A stretch of DNA of 64,000 nt. Origin: Methylohalomonas lacus. Its GTDB lineage: Bacteria > Pseudomonadota > Gammaproteobacteria > Methylohalomonadales > Methylohalomonadaceae. The number at the start of each line of letters is the position of its first letter. Positions within the stretch are counted from its first letter, which is position 1. Under the pieces are notes generated by a model. The model did not search any database. It saw only the letters and a program-made list of their open reading frames with translations, and was not told the origin of the DNA. Below are positions 45,159 through 55,051 of the stretch, piece by piece. The stretch covers positions 62,001 through 126,000 of the forward strand of contig NZ_JANUCT010000005.1 of NCBI RefSeq assembly GCF_024808875.1. Direction: 5' to 3'. The position numbers were made by a program, and so were the translations under genes.

Positions 45159-45560
45159 TTACTTAGTTGCTACAACTTCGCTAATACCAAATATGTGTGT
45201 TAGCACTTCTTCCTCGCTATAGCATCCTTTGCCATAGGTTTTAACTACTCTTGTAGTGCCATCAGGCAGTACTACACGATATTTGATAGTTGTTTCTTTC
45301 TTTTTACATAAAGTTAAATCTTTTATATGCTTGTCCACATAAGCGCGATCGTCGGCATGAATTCTTTTCAATAATTGATACATTCTATAGCCGTCTTTTC
45401 TATATTCGAGTCCAAAAATATCAAATGCACCTGCGCTTGCGGTAATCAGGTTTAGTTGTACATCCCATTCCCAGACACCGCCACATGCCTGTGATTTTTT
45501 ATTAGATGTGGTGTTTGGGAAATATAGTATCTTCGCGGTTTGTTTCGATTCTTTACGCAT
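45159..45560 (-). CDS. single PAS-domain protein
   Basis: A 133-residue soluble protein made of one PAS_3-like domain (about 27-128). It shows GGVWEWDVQLNLITAS, the central IHADDRAYV helix motif and YRVVLPDGTTRVV, typical of sensors fused to kinases or cyclases. No output domain is attached. It is AT-rich like the cyclase gene 145 bases downstream on the same strand, so it may feed signals to that cyclase; this is inference. A truncated sensor is the alternative. Confidence 0.75.
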   Translation of the reverse strand: MRKESKQTAKILYFPNTTSNKKSQACGGVWEWDVQLNLITASAGAFDIFGLEYRKDGYRMYQLLKRIHADDRAYVDKHIKDLTLCKKKETTIKYRVVLPDGTTRVVKTYGKGCYSEEEVLTHIFGISEVVATK

Positions 45561-45784
45561 TGTTATTGATCCGCAATTCTCATTCTTTTATGCAATTCTG
45601 ATGTTAAAGAAAACTTCACGGGCTTCCTGAGATTCAGCCCATTCTGAGTTATTATTTAGCTTGTAGATGATTTGGTTGACCTCTTCCATAGCTATACTTT
45701 ATCAGATCGTCCGGCCAGCCGGCATTAGGCCAGTTTTGCAGCTATCATATGAAATGAGTAGCCTAAGCGGGGGTGTCCGGCTGT
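45561..45784. other. AT-rich gap, no gene seen
   Basis: Between the PAS gene and the thioredoxin-like fragment I see no coding sequence, no clear hairpin with T-run and no repeat. It probably contains the promoter of the PAS gene, but no strong -35/-10 pair stands out. Confidence 0.3.
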
Positions 45785-46162
45785 TCATGGTGCCACGGGT
45801 TCAGAACCCCTCGGTGAGCTCGTCGTGCATGGTATCGTCGTTATACTGTTTATGAATGTTGTGATCTTGCCGGCATTGATCGGCCACGGCCAGCTGGCCA
45901 CGAGTTCATCAGTCGGGGTAATCATCGCGATCATCGGGATGTTGGGGTGGCGTTGGTGAAAATGGATCACGTCAGCCGTTTCGCGCACGCATAGGCCGCA
46001 GCCCGGGCTCCAGATATGGACGAGAACCCAGTTATCCTGACCGATGGTATCGGCTAGTGATAATATATACCTCATCAGGGCCAGTACTCGGCTCAGTTTG
46101 ATTTTCACCATAGTAGGCTTCGGAGTGTATTGCTCTTTGACGTAAAGGTGTCTTAATTTCAT
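45785..46162 (-). CDS. thioredoxin-like protein, possibly degraded
   Basis: The middle of this 125-residue frame, WVLVHIWSPGCGLCVRETAD (45-64), has the thioredoxin/TlpA fold pattern with redox pair C55 and C58. It is followed by PNIPMIAMITPTDE, matching the next beta strand. The N-terminal 40 residues contain no signal peptide. The C-terminus (TTIPCTTSSPRGSEPVAP) looks unnatural, and a second frame gives YNDDTMHDELTEGF instead, so a frameshift near 45845 is possible. It could be a short intact protein or a pseudogene. Confidence 0.5.
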   Translation of the reverse strand: MKLRHLYVKEQYTPKPTMVKIKLSRVLALMRYILSLADTIGQDNWVLVHIWSPGCGLCVRETADVIHFHQRHPNIPMIAMITPTDELVASWPWPINAGKITTFINSITTIPCTTSSPRGSEPVAP

Positions 46163-46307
46163 CAGTGTATCCTGCGCTGCAACAATGCTGATACGTTGAA
46201 TTGATCATCCTGCCACGACAGGAACTCACTATTTCATCATGTGTCACCCGTTATGGCGATATAAAACGCCACGAATATTGATCAGATATTGATTAAAGAG
46301 GAGATAG

Positions 46308-46580
46308 ATGAAAAATCTACTGATGACAATACTGGTCCTTCTAACTTTTGCCATTGTCGGTCCCGTGATGGCCAAGGAGTATCCGGAGTTCGGTGGCCGT
46401 TGTACCATGGGCGTGGCCATGGGTACGGAAGTGGAAACCGACTGCTCCGTCAACTGGGTCGGTCCGAACGGCAACCTGTACTGTTTTGGCAACGAGCAGG
46501 CCAAAAAGGACTTTCTAGAAAATGAACAGGAAAACCTGGACAAGGCTTTCCGAAAGTATGATCAGGTTGTAAAGAGCTAA
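46308..46580 (+). CDS. small exported YHS-like protein
   Basis: A 90-residue protein with a signal peptide (about 1-22, ending VMA-KE). The mature part has C32, C46 and C59 and the segment LYCFGNEQAKKDFLENEQEN, which resembles the metal-binding YHS fold (YxFCSxExKxxFLxNPE) found in periplasmic proteins. A strong AGAGGAG precedes the start, and a classical terminator follows 39 bases after the stop, so it is a single-gene unit. Metal binding is inferred, not shown. Confidence 0.7.
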   Translation: MKNLLMTILVLLTFAIVGPVMAKEYPEFGGRCTMGVAMGTEVETDCSVNWVGPNGNLYCFGNEQAKKDFLENEQENLDKAFRKYDQVVKS

Positions 46581-46619
46581 ATCGGACCACTCGTTAAAAC
46601 CAGTAACGCAACCGTACAA

Positions 46620-46645
46620 TGCCGGGCCTAAGCCCGGCATTTTTC
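46620..46645 (+). terminator. rho-independent terminator of the YHS-like gene
   Basis: TGCCGGGC-CTAA-GCCCGGCA forms a perfect eight-base-pair stem with a four-base loop, followed by TTTTT. It lies 39 bases after the stop codon of the exported protein gene. Confidence 0.9.
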
Positions 46646-46852
46646 ATCGGCAGGCGTATCGCTGTTACGAGAAGAACGCGATGAGCAGGGAGTGCTTATG
46701 TCTAATGAACTTGCTGGGGAAGGGTGGATTGTCTGGAAAACGGCACGATAGGGCTGCGATGGCCGTTCCTTGTAACAAGCTAACAAGCAGGAAATGGCAG
46801 AATAAAAATGCGTACAGCAGATGGCAGAGGGTAATTGTAAGATATTGATAAT

Positions 46853-46929
46853 TGGTCGGGGTAACAGGATTTGAACCTGTGACCTCTGCCTCCCGAAGGC
46901 AGCGCTCTACCAAGCTGAGCTACACCCCG
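46853..46929 (-). tRNA. tRNA-Pro (CGG)
   Basis: The minus strand folds as a 77-base tRNA with CCA encoded. It has acceptor stem CGGGGTG/TACCCCG with a closing G-T pair, a D-arm GAGC-type stem around AGCTTGGTA, anticodon arm CTGCC-TTCGGGA-GGCAG and T-arm ACAGG-TTCAAAT-CCTGT. The anticodon is CGG, reading CCG proline codons. Discriminator A73 and C1-G72 are as in bacterial proline tRNAs. It lies 54 bases downstream of ispB on the same strand. Confidence 0.95.
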
Positions 46930-46983
46930 ATGGTGGTCCTGCGTGCAACACTGGGGATGTGTTGCGGATTCCGGTTTATTGCG

Positions 46984-48033
46984 TCAGTACTGGCGGTCGA
47001 CGGCGAAAGCGGCCAGTTCATGCATGGCGTCGCGGTGGGCAGAAACCGGCAGAACCTGTAATGCCTGCATGGCCTGCTGCACCTGCTCCTGAGCAAGGGC
47101 GGCAGTGTAGGCAATTGCGCCGCTACTTTCAATGGCTTCACTGATCGCGTCGATGTTGGTCAGGCCGCCCTGGCTGATGGCCTCGGCGATTTGTTCGGCC
47201 TGCTGTTCGCTGCCATGCCAGTAGGCGTACAGCAGCGGCAGGGTCGGTTTGCCCTCGGCCAGGTCGTCGCCGATATTCTTGCCCAGGGTGTCGGCGCTGG
47301 CACTGTAGTCGAGCACGTCGTCGATGAGCTGGAAAGCGGTGCCGATGTGCAGGCCGTAGTTGGCCAGGGCCTGTTCCTCGGCCGGTGGCCGGTCGGTGAG
47401 TATGGCGCCGATCTGGCTGGCGGCCTCGAACAGCTTGGCGGTCTTGTTGCGGATGACCTGCAGGTAGCGTTCCTGGGTGGTTTCCGGGTCATGGCGGTTC
47501 AGGAGTTGCTGCACCTCGCCCTCGGCTATGACATTGGTGGCATCGGACAGCACTTCCATGATGCGGATCGAGCCGACGTCGACCATCATCTGGAAGGCAC
47601 GCGAATAGAGAAAGTCGCCGACCAGCACACTGGCCTCGTTGCCCCAGCGCTGGTTGGCGGTCTGGTGGCCGCGGCGCAGTTTCGAGGCGTCGACGACGTC
47701 GTCATGCAGCAGCGTGGCGGTGTGGATGAACTCGATGATCGCGGCCAGCTCGATATGCTGGCTGCCCTGGTAGCCGCAGGCACGGGCGCTGAGCAGCACC
47801 AGGGCCGGGCGCAGGCGCTTGCCGCCGCTGTTGATGATGTAATGGCCAAGCTGGTTGATCAGCCCGACCTCGGAGTACAGGCGCCGCTCGATCAGCTCGT
47901 CGACCTGCTGCATGTCCTCGCGGACGAGGCTGCGCAGGGTCTCGATGCCGGGGCGGGCGCTGGATGGGGCGGTGGCGTTGGACTGGTTCACAAACTGGGG
48001 CCGGGACAGCCGTGGATGAAGTAAGATCGGCAT
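46984..48033 (-). CDS. ispB: octaprenyl diphosphate synthase
   Basis: Elongates farnesyl diphosphate with isopentenyl diphosphate to the ubiquinone side chain. The 349 residues have both aspartate-rich motifs: LLHDDVVDASKLRRG (first, DDxxD) and FQLIDDVLDYSASA (second). The GGKRLRPALVLL motif binds the diphosphate. Start taken at ATG 48033 (MPILLHPRL); a GTG at about 47991 (VNQSNATA) is also possible, since no clear ribosome-binding site marks either. It is divergent from rplU, as in many proteobacteria. The exact chain length is inferred. Confidence 0.93.
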   Translation of the reverse strand: MPILLHPRLSRPQFVNQSNATAPSSARPGIETLRSLVREDMQQVDELIERRLYSEVGLINQLGHYIINSGGKRLRPALVLLSARACGYQGSQHIELAAIIEFIHTATLLHDDVVDASKLRRGHQTANQRWGNEASVLVGDFLYSRAFQMMVDVGSIRIMEVLSDATNVIAEGEVQQLLNRHDPETTQERYLQVIRNKTAKLFEAASQIGAILTDRPPAEEQALANYGLHIGTAFQLIDDVLDYSASADTLGKNIGDDLAEGKPTLPLLYAYWHGSEQQAEQIAEAISQGGLTNIDAISEAIESSGAIAYTAALAQEQVQQAMQALQVLPVSAHRDAMHELAAFAVDRQY

Positions 48034-48113
48034 TTTGCCAATAGCGGCCGGCAAATGCCATGAAAATGTCCGCCGAAATGGTGATTTAGACCCGGCCGGG
48101 ACGCATTTAAGGC

Positions 48114-48142
48114 TTGTCTGATGGCGCGGAATTCCTTAGAAT
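48114..48142 (+). promoter_or_regulatory. sigma-70-type promoter of rplU-rpmA
   Basis: TTGTCT (48114-48119), a 17-base spacer and TAGAAT (48137-48142) lie 81 bases before the rplU start. The -10 followed by TTGCGCC resembles the usual strong ribosomal promoter in this position. Confidence 0.7.
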
Positions 48143-48222
48143 TTGCGCCCTTTACCGGCAGTCGGTTCCAGCCGACCCGCCCGGCACACAAGCATTGTGG
48201 CAGATTTTTGGAGATTTTGGCG

Positions 48223-48540
48223 ATGTATGCGGTGATCAAGACAGGTGGCAAACAGTATCGCGTGGCTGAAGGCGCCACCCTCAAGGTCGAACGGCTCGAG
48301 GCCGAGGCCGGTAGCACGGTCGACCTGACCGACGTGCTGATGGTCGTCGACGGCGACAACGTCAAGGTCGGCAGCCCGATGGTCAAGGGCGCCAAGGTCA
48401 CCGCCAAGGTGGTCGGTCACGGTCGCGGCCCGAAAATCCGCATCGTCAAATTCCGCCGCCGCAAGCATCACCAGAAGTCTACCGGTCACCGTCAGGCCTA
48501 CACCGAGATCAGCATCGACAAGATCGCTGCCGGTGCGTAA
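48223..48540 (+). CDS. rplU: 50S ribosomal protein L21
   Basis: Ribosomal protein that binds 23S rRNA domain II near L20. The 105 residues open with the family signature [14 protein letters not shown] and contain [16 protein letters not shown], a basic loop. ATG 48223 has TTGGAG upstream and matches the family start. It is followed 24 bases later by rpmA, the usual L21-L27 pair. Confidence 0.98.
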   Translation: MYAVIKTGGKQYRVAEGATLKVERLEAEAGSTVDLTDVLMVVDGDNVKVGSPMVKGAKVTAKVVGHGRGPKIRIVKFRRRKHHQKSTGHRQAYTEISIDKIAAGA

Positions 48541-48564
48541 TTGAGCAGCTGGAGGACGTAAGAG

Positions 48565-48822
48565 ATGGCACATAAGAAAGCAGCGGGCAGTTCCCGCAAC
48601 GGTCGCGATTCCGAATCAAAGCGCCTGGGCGTGAAACGCTTCGGCGGCCAGAGCGTTATCCCGGGCAACATCCTCGTGCGCCAGCGCGGTACGCATTTTC
48701 ATGCCGGCACTAACGTCGGTATCGGCAGCGACCATACGCTGTTCGCCAAGAGCGAAGGCCAGGTGAAGTTTGAAACCAAGGGCCCGCGCAAGCGGACTTT
48801 TGTCAGCGTCGTGGCAAGTTGA
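48565..48822 (+). CDS. rpmA: 50S ribosomal protein L27
   Basis: Ribosomal protein whose N-terminal tail reaches the peptidyl transferase centre. The 85 residues start [16 protein letters not shown] with the usual conserved glycines and contain [20 protein letters not shown] lies upstream of ATG 48565. A strong terminator follows 25 bases after the stop, so the L21-L27 unit ends before obgE. Confidence 0.98.
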   Translation: MAHKKAAGSSRNGRDSESKRLGVKRFGGQSVIPGNILVRQRGTHFHAGTNVGIGSDHTLFAKSEGQVKFETKGPRKRTFVSVVAS

Positions 48823-48839
48823 CGGCCACAAGCTGGTGA

Positions 48840-51120
<2,281 letters not shown>

Positions 51121-51147
51121 AACCTTGGAGGTGAGTCCGCTGTTTCC

Positions 51148-51233
51148 GTAGGAGGTTCGACCACGGGCCGAACAGGAAACCGATTATGGCGTGGTATCTG
51201 AACCTTCTTTCGCGGCGGGGTCGCCGCTCCTAC
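51148..51233. repeat. REP-like bipartite palindromic element, copy 2
   Basis: Perfect seven-base terminal inverted repeat GTAGGAG ... CTCCTAC encloses a left stem (GTTCG-ACCACGGGC-CGAAC), about 40 unrelated bases, and a right stem GCGGCG-GGGT-CGCCGC. The ends and stems match the element at 48888-48940 with a longer spacer. It lies in the convergent gap between proB and rpsT. Confidence 0.65.
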
Positions 51234-51376
51234 TGGAGCGCAGCTTGCTGCGCGAATGAATCAGCCTGTACCGATACCAGAGATTCCGGCTCGCCCTGCG
51301 GTCGGCCGGAATGACGGATATAAACCAGGATTGCGGGCGCGGACTACAGTCCGCGCGCAACACTAACGGGGGTGTA
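51234..51376. repeat. cluster of inverted repeats between proB and rpsT
   Basis: Three further hairpins follow the REP-like element: GCGCAGC-TT-GCTGCGC (51238-51253), ATTCCGGC/GCCGGAAT (51283-51290 and 51305-51312), and GCGCGGACT-AC-AGTCCGCGC (51337-51356). The last lies 20 bases after the rpsT stop on the minus strand and may serve as its terminator, although no T-run follows. Confidence 0.55.
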
Positions 51377-51637
51377 TTACAGCGCGCGGATCTGGCTGTT
51401 CAGACGGCTCTTGTGGCGGGCGGCCTTGTTCTTGTGGATCAGGCCCTTGTCGGCCATGCTGTCGATCACCGGAACGGCAGCCTTGTAAGCCGCGCTGGCC
51501 GCTTCCTTGTCCTTCTTCTCGATGGCCGTGACGACCTTCTTGATCTGCGTGCGCAGCATGGAACGCTGGCCGGTGTTCTGCTTGCGGGCCACTTCGGACT
51601 GCCGGGCGCGCTTTTTCGCTGAGGCGATGTTAGCCAA
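51377..51637 (-). CDS. rpsT: 30S ribosomal protein S20
   Basis: Primary rRNA-binding protein of the small subunit. The 86 residues are a basic helical bundle starting [18 protein letters not shown]. The start codon is TTG at 51637, preceded by AGGAG; the same non-ATG start is used by the Escherichia coli gene, where it takes part in translational feedback by S20. No upstream ATG fits. It is divergent from murJ, as in many gammaproteobacteria. Confidence 0.97.
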   Translation of the reverse strand: MANIASAKKRARQSEVARKQNTGQRSMLRTQIKKVVTAIEKKDKEAASAAYKAAVPVIDSMADKGLIHKNKAARHKSRLNSQIRAL

Positions 51638-51696
51638 GACTGAAAACTCCTGAAATCAATTCGTCGGTGGACAGACACCTGTCCGTAAGGCGCGAC

Positions 51697-51725
51697 ATCA
51701 TGCTGATTTGGCGGACATTTGTCAA
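51697..51725 (-). promoter_or_regulatory. sigma-70-type promoter of rpsT
   Basis: On the minus strand a consensus TTGACA (51720-51725), a 17-base spacer and CATGAT (51697-51702) lie 60 bases before the rpsT start. The spacing and perfect -35 support a real promoter. Confidence 0.65.
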
Positions 51726-51741
51726 TCCTGTGCGGTGTCTG

Positions 51742-51750
51742 TGGTATGCT
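51742..51750 (+). promoter_or_regulatory. extended -10 promoter candidate of murJ
   Basis: TGGTATGCT contains an extended -10 (TGnTATGCT) about 80 bases before the murJ start, in the divergent gap with rpsT. No strong -35 is needed for this class. Assignment is tentative. Confidence 0.4.
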
Positions 51751-51828
51751 ACGCCGTTTTTGAATACTGTATCGAAAACAACCAGTTAGCTGGTCAGCCC
51801 GGAAAACCGGTCCACCGAGGTCGCCGCC

Positions 51829-53373
51829 CTGAGCAAACGCCTGCTGAAATCCACCGCCACCGTCGGCAGCATGACCCTGCTGTCGCGGATTTTCGGGCTG
51901 ATCCGTGACATCGTCATCGCGCGTGCCTTTGGTGCCGACGTCGGTACCGACGCGTTCTTCGTCGCCTTTCGTATCCCCAATTTCTTCCGCCGCCTGTTCG
52001 GCGAAGGCGCATTCGCCCAGGCTTTCGTGCCGGTGCTGACCGAATACAAGGAGCAGCGCGACGAAGAACAGGTTCGCAACCTGATCGATCATACCACCGC
52101 GACTCTGGCGCTGATCCTGATCGCCGTGACCCTGATCGGTATTGTCGCCGCCCCGATTGTCATTCTCGGTTTCGCGCCGGGCTTTAGTGGTGACGGCGGC
52201 CGTTATGAACTGGCCGTGTCCATGTTGCAGCTGACGTTTCCGTATCTGTTGTTCATTTCGTTGACCGCGCTGGCTGGTGCCATTCTGAATGCTTACCGGC
52301 AGTTTGCCGTGCCGGCGTTTACACCGGTGCTGCTGAATCTGGCGATGATCGCCGCGGCGATCTGGTGGGCGCCTTATTTCGAGCGGCCCATCATCGCACT
52401 GGCCTGGGGCGTATTGCTCGCTGGCGTCGTGCAATTGCTATTTCAGTTGCCGTTTCTGCTGAAACTGCGACGTCTGCCGCGCCCGTTCAAGGGGCGCGAC
52501 AAAGAGGGTGTGAAAAGGATATTCAAACTGATGCTGCCGACGCTGTTCGGTGTCTCGGTGGCGCAGATCAATACGATTGTTGATACGCTGATGGCATCGT
52601 TTCTGGTCAGTGGCAGCATCTCCTGGCTGTACTATTCGGATCGCATGATGGAGTTTCCGCTCGGCGTGTTCGGTATCGCGTTGGCCACCGTCATCCTGCC
52701 GCAGCTGTCCGAGAAGCACAGCCAGGGCAATAGCGCGGACTATTCCGCCACGCTGGACTGGGGGCTGCGACTGGTCTGGCTGGTGTGTCTGCCGGCGGCA
52801 CTCGGTCTGGCGCTGCTCGCCGGACCGATCATGGTCACACTGTTCCAGTATGGCAGTTTCACGCCCGGTGACGCGGCGATGGCGGCACGCAGCCTGATGG
52901 CCTTTGCGCTCGGTTTGCCGGCTTTCGTGTTGATCAAAGTGCTCGCCAGTGCCTTTTTCTCGCGCCAGGATACGAAAACCCCGGTCAAGGCCGGTGTCGC
53001 CGCCATGCTGACCAACATTGTCCTGAACCTGGCATTGATTCAGGCGCTGGCACATGTTGGTCTGGCATTGGCAACATCGATCGCCGCCATGGTGAACGCC
53101 GGCCTGTTGTATGTGTGGTTGCAGCGCAGCGGCGCATTTCAATCGCAGTCGGGGTGGGGCGTGTTCGCCTTGCGGATTGCCATTGCGGCGATCGTGATGA
53201 CGGCATTGCTGATTTACTATGTGCCGGCCATCGACCATTGGGTGAACCTGGATCTGTGGCAGCGTGTACTGCAATTGACCGCCTGGGTACTGGCAGGGGC
53301 GTTGCTCTATCCGCTGGTGTTGTTGATCGCCGGTCTGCGGCTGCGGCATTTTCGCGGCCAGGGAGCGAATTGA
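51829..53373 (+). CDS. murJ: lipid II flippase MurJ
   Basis: Flips the peptidoglycan precursor lipid II across the inner membrane; MOP superfamily with about fourteen helices. The conserved N-terminus SKRLLKSTATVGSMTLLSRI lies partly upstream of the first ATG (51871). The residues before that ATG fit the family, and the only start available is CTG 51829, eight bases after GAGG (51817-51820). No ATG, GTG or TTG is in frame there. This gives 514 residues; from ATG 51871 it would be 500. Arginines needed for flipping are seen in DAFFVAFRIPNFFRRLF. Confidence 0.92.
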   Translation: MSKRLLKSTATVGSMTLLSRIFGLIRDIVIARAFGADVGTDAFFVAFRIPNFFRRLFGEGAFAQAFVPVLTEYKEQRDEEQVRNLIDHTTATLALILIAVTLIGIVAAPIVILGFAPGFSGDGGRYELAVSMLQLTFPYLLFISLTALAGAILNAYRQFAVPAFTPVLLNLAMIAAAIWWAPYFERPIIALAWGVLLAGVVQLLFQLPFLLKLRRLPRPFKGRDKEGVKRIFKLMLPTLFGVSVAQINTIVDTLMASFLVSGSISWLYYSDRMMEFPLGVFGIALATVILPQLSEKHSQGNSADYSATLDWGLRLVWLVCLPAALGLALLAGPIMVTLFQYGSFTPGDAAMAARSLMAFALGLPAFVLIKVLASAFFSRQDTKTPVKAGVAAMLTNIVLNLALIQALAHVGLALATSIAAMVNAGLLYVWLQRSGAFQSQSGWGVFALRIAIAAIVMTALLIYYVPAIDHWVNLDLWQRVLQLTAWVLAGALLYPLVLLIAGLRLRHFRGQGAN

Positions 53374-54306
53374 ATGCAGCTGATACGGGGTCTGCAGAAC
53401 CTGACGCAAGCATTGACAGGCTGTGTGGCCACGATCGGTAACTTCGATGGCCTGCACCGTGGCCATCAGTACCTGCTGGCTGAAGTCGAGCGCCAGGCCA
53501 AAAGTGCCGGCTTGCCAAGCGTGCTGGTCACGTTCGAGCCGCAGCCACTGGAATATTTCAAACCGGCGATCGCGCCGGCACGGCTGACGACACTGCGCGA
53601 GAAGGCACTGGTACTCAGCCACATGCAGCTGGATCACCTTGTGTGTCTGCACTTTGATGCCAGACTGGCGAGCCTGACGGCGCGTGAGTTCGTGCAACAG
53701 CTGCTGATTGAACGGCTCGGACTGAGGAGCCTGGTCATTGGTGACGATTTCCGCTTCGGCAGAGGCCGCGACGGTGACCATACAACGCTGAAGGAACTGG
53801 GTGCGGAGTTCGGCTATACGGTAACCGCCATGGACACGCACGATGTCGGTACCGAACGGGTCAGCAGTACCCGGGTACGCGAGGCACTGGCAGCCGGCGA
53901 CCTGCAAGCGGCCGCCGCTCTGCTGGGTCGGCCGTTTTCCCACGTCGGTCGTGTTATCCACGGCGAGAAGCGCGGCCGTGACCTGGGTGTGCCGACACTG
54001 AACATGGATCTGAAGCGCCTGCAGTCACCGTTGCAGGGTGTGTTCGCCACGCGCGTGCATCGGCTCGCGGATACGCCACTGCCGGCGATCAGTTATATCG
54101 GTACGCGGCCGGTCTTCAACGGTCGTAAATTATTGCTGGAAACGCATATCTTCGATTTCGATGCCGACTGTTATGGTCGTCTGATCGAGATCGAATTCGT
54201 CGAACGCGTGCGCGGGGATCGCAATTTCGACAGCGCTGATGAACTTGTCAAACAAATGCATATCGATATGGACAATGCCAGACAACGGCTGGGACGGGCG
54301 GAATGA
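53374..54306 (+). CDS. ribF: bifunctional riboflavin kinase/FAD synthetase
   Basis: Makes FMN from riboflavin and then FAD. The 310 residues have an N-terminal nucleotidyltransferase domain (CVATIGNFDGLHRGHQYLL, then the ISSTR-like ERVSSTRVREAL) and a C-terminal riboflavin kinase domain from about 185 (GRVIHGEKRGRDLGVPTLNM, SYIGTRPVFNG). GGGAG lies upstream of ATG 53374, which directly abuts the murJ stop. It overlaps lspA by four bases (ATGA). Confidence 0.97.
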   Translation: MQLIRGLQNLTQALTGCVATIGNFDGLHRGHQYLLAEVERQAKSAGLPSVLVTFEPQPLEYFKPAIAPARLTTLREKALVLSHMQLDHLVCLHFDARLASLTAREFVQQLLIERLGLRSLVIGDDFRFGRGRDGDHTTLKELGAEFGYTVTAMDTHDVGTERVSSTRVREALAAGDLQAAAALLGRPFSHVGRVIHGEKRGRDLGVPTLNMDLKRLQSPLQGVFATRVHRLADTPLPAISYIGTRPVFNGRKLLLETHIFDFDADCYGRLIEIEFVERVRGDRNFDSADELVKQMHIDMDNARQRLGRAE

Positions 54307-54815
54307 ACACGGGTACTGACAATAACCGGATGCCGGGCATGCTGCCATGGCTGCTGTTGGCCGCCGTGGTGATAACGCTGGACCTGGGCAGCAAATACCT
54401 GGTCCTGCAGGTGCTGGAATATCACCGGCCGCTCGCGGTCACGCCCGGTTTCAACCTGACATTGACGTATAATACCGGTGCGGCATTCAGCTTCCTCAGT
54501 GAGGCGGGTGGCTGGCAGCGCTGGTTCTTCGCCGCCTTCGCGCTGGCCGTGAGTGCAGTGCTGCTGGTCTGGCTGTACCGCCTGCCGCGCGGCGCCCGCT
54601 GGTTGCCGACGGCACTGGCACTGATCCTGGGCGGCGCGCTGGGCAACCTGTATGACCGCCTGGTTCATGGTTATGTGGTTGATTTCATACAGGTTTACTA
54701 TCAGCAGTGGTACTGGCCGGCGTTCAATATCGCGGATTCGGCCATCACCGTGGGTGCGGTCATGCTGATTATCGACGCCATCTGGCTGAGCCGTGACGAT
54801 CGCAAACAGGCCTAG
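54303..54815 (+). CDS. lspA: lipoprotein signal peptidase II
   Basis: Membrane aspartyl protease that removes signal peptides from diacylated lipoproteins. The 170 residues have four helices and the catalytic dyad D127 (GYVVDF) and D145 (FNIADSAI), with the conserved NTGAAFS and GNLYDRLVHG. Start overlaps ribF. In many relatives fkpB follows and precedes ispH; here it is absent. Confidence 0.97.
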   Translation: MNTGTDNNRMPGMLPWLLLAAVVITLDLGSKYLVLQVLEYHRPLAVTPGFNLTLTYNTGAAFSFLSEAGGWQRWFFAAFALAVSAVLLVWLYRLPRGARWLPTALALILGGALGNLYDRLVHGYVVDFIQVYYQQWYWPAFNIADSAITVGAVMLIIDAIWLSRDDRKQA

Positions 54816-54927
54816 TCCAACCCCTGCGGGCGAACCTGTCTTGATGACGGACATGGCCTTTGCCAACCTGGATTGAGGTCGGGATCACGACCCCGGTCCG
54901 GGCTGGGCTAGAATACTGGCCGGGCGG

Positions 54928-54956
54928 TTGACACCGTCGTGACCGGGACGTAGTGT
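54928..54956 (+). promoter_or_regulatory. sigma-70-type promoter of ispH
   Basis: TTGACA (54928-54933), a 17-base spacer and TAGTGT (54951-54956) lie 95 bases before the ispH start in the 236-base lspA-ispH gap. The -35 is perfect; the -10 matches at four positions. Confidence 0.55.
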
Positions 54957-55051
54957 GCAGGGCAACAATTGATTATGGTTGCTTTATGTTCAAGGACTTA
55001 TGACCCTTTTCGGGGCGTCCGATCAGAACCCCAGGCAATCGGAGAAGCAAG

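Noticed and set aside
52438-53961. 507-codon open frame antisense to murJ and ribF
   Set aside because: Spans two real genes and is rich in Gln, His and Arg, as antisense shadows are.
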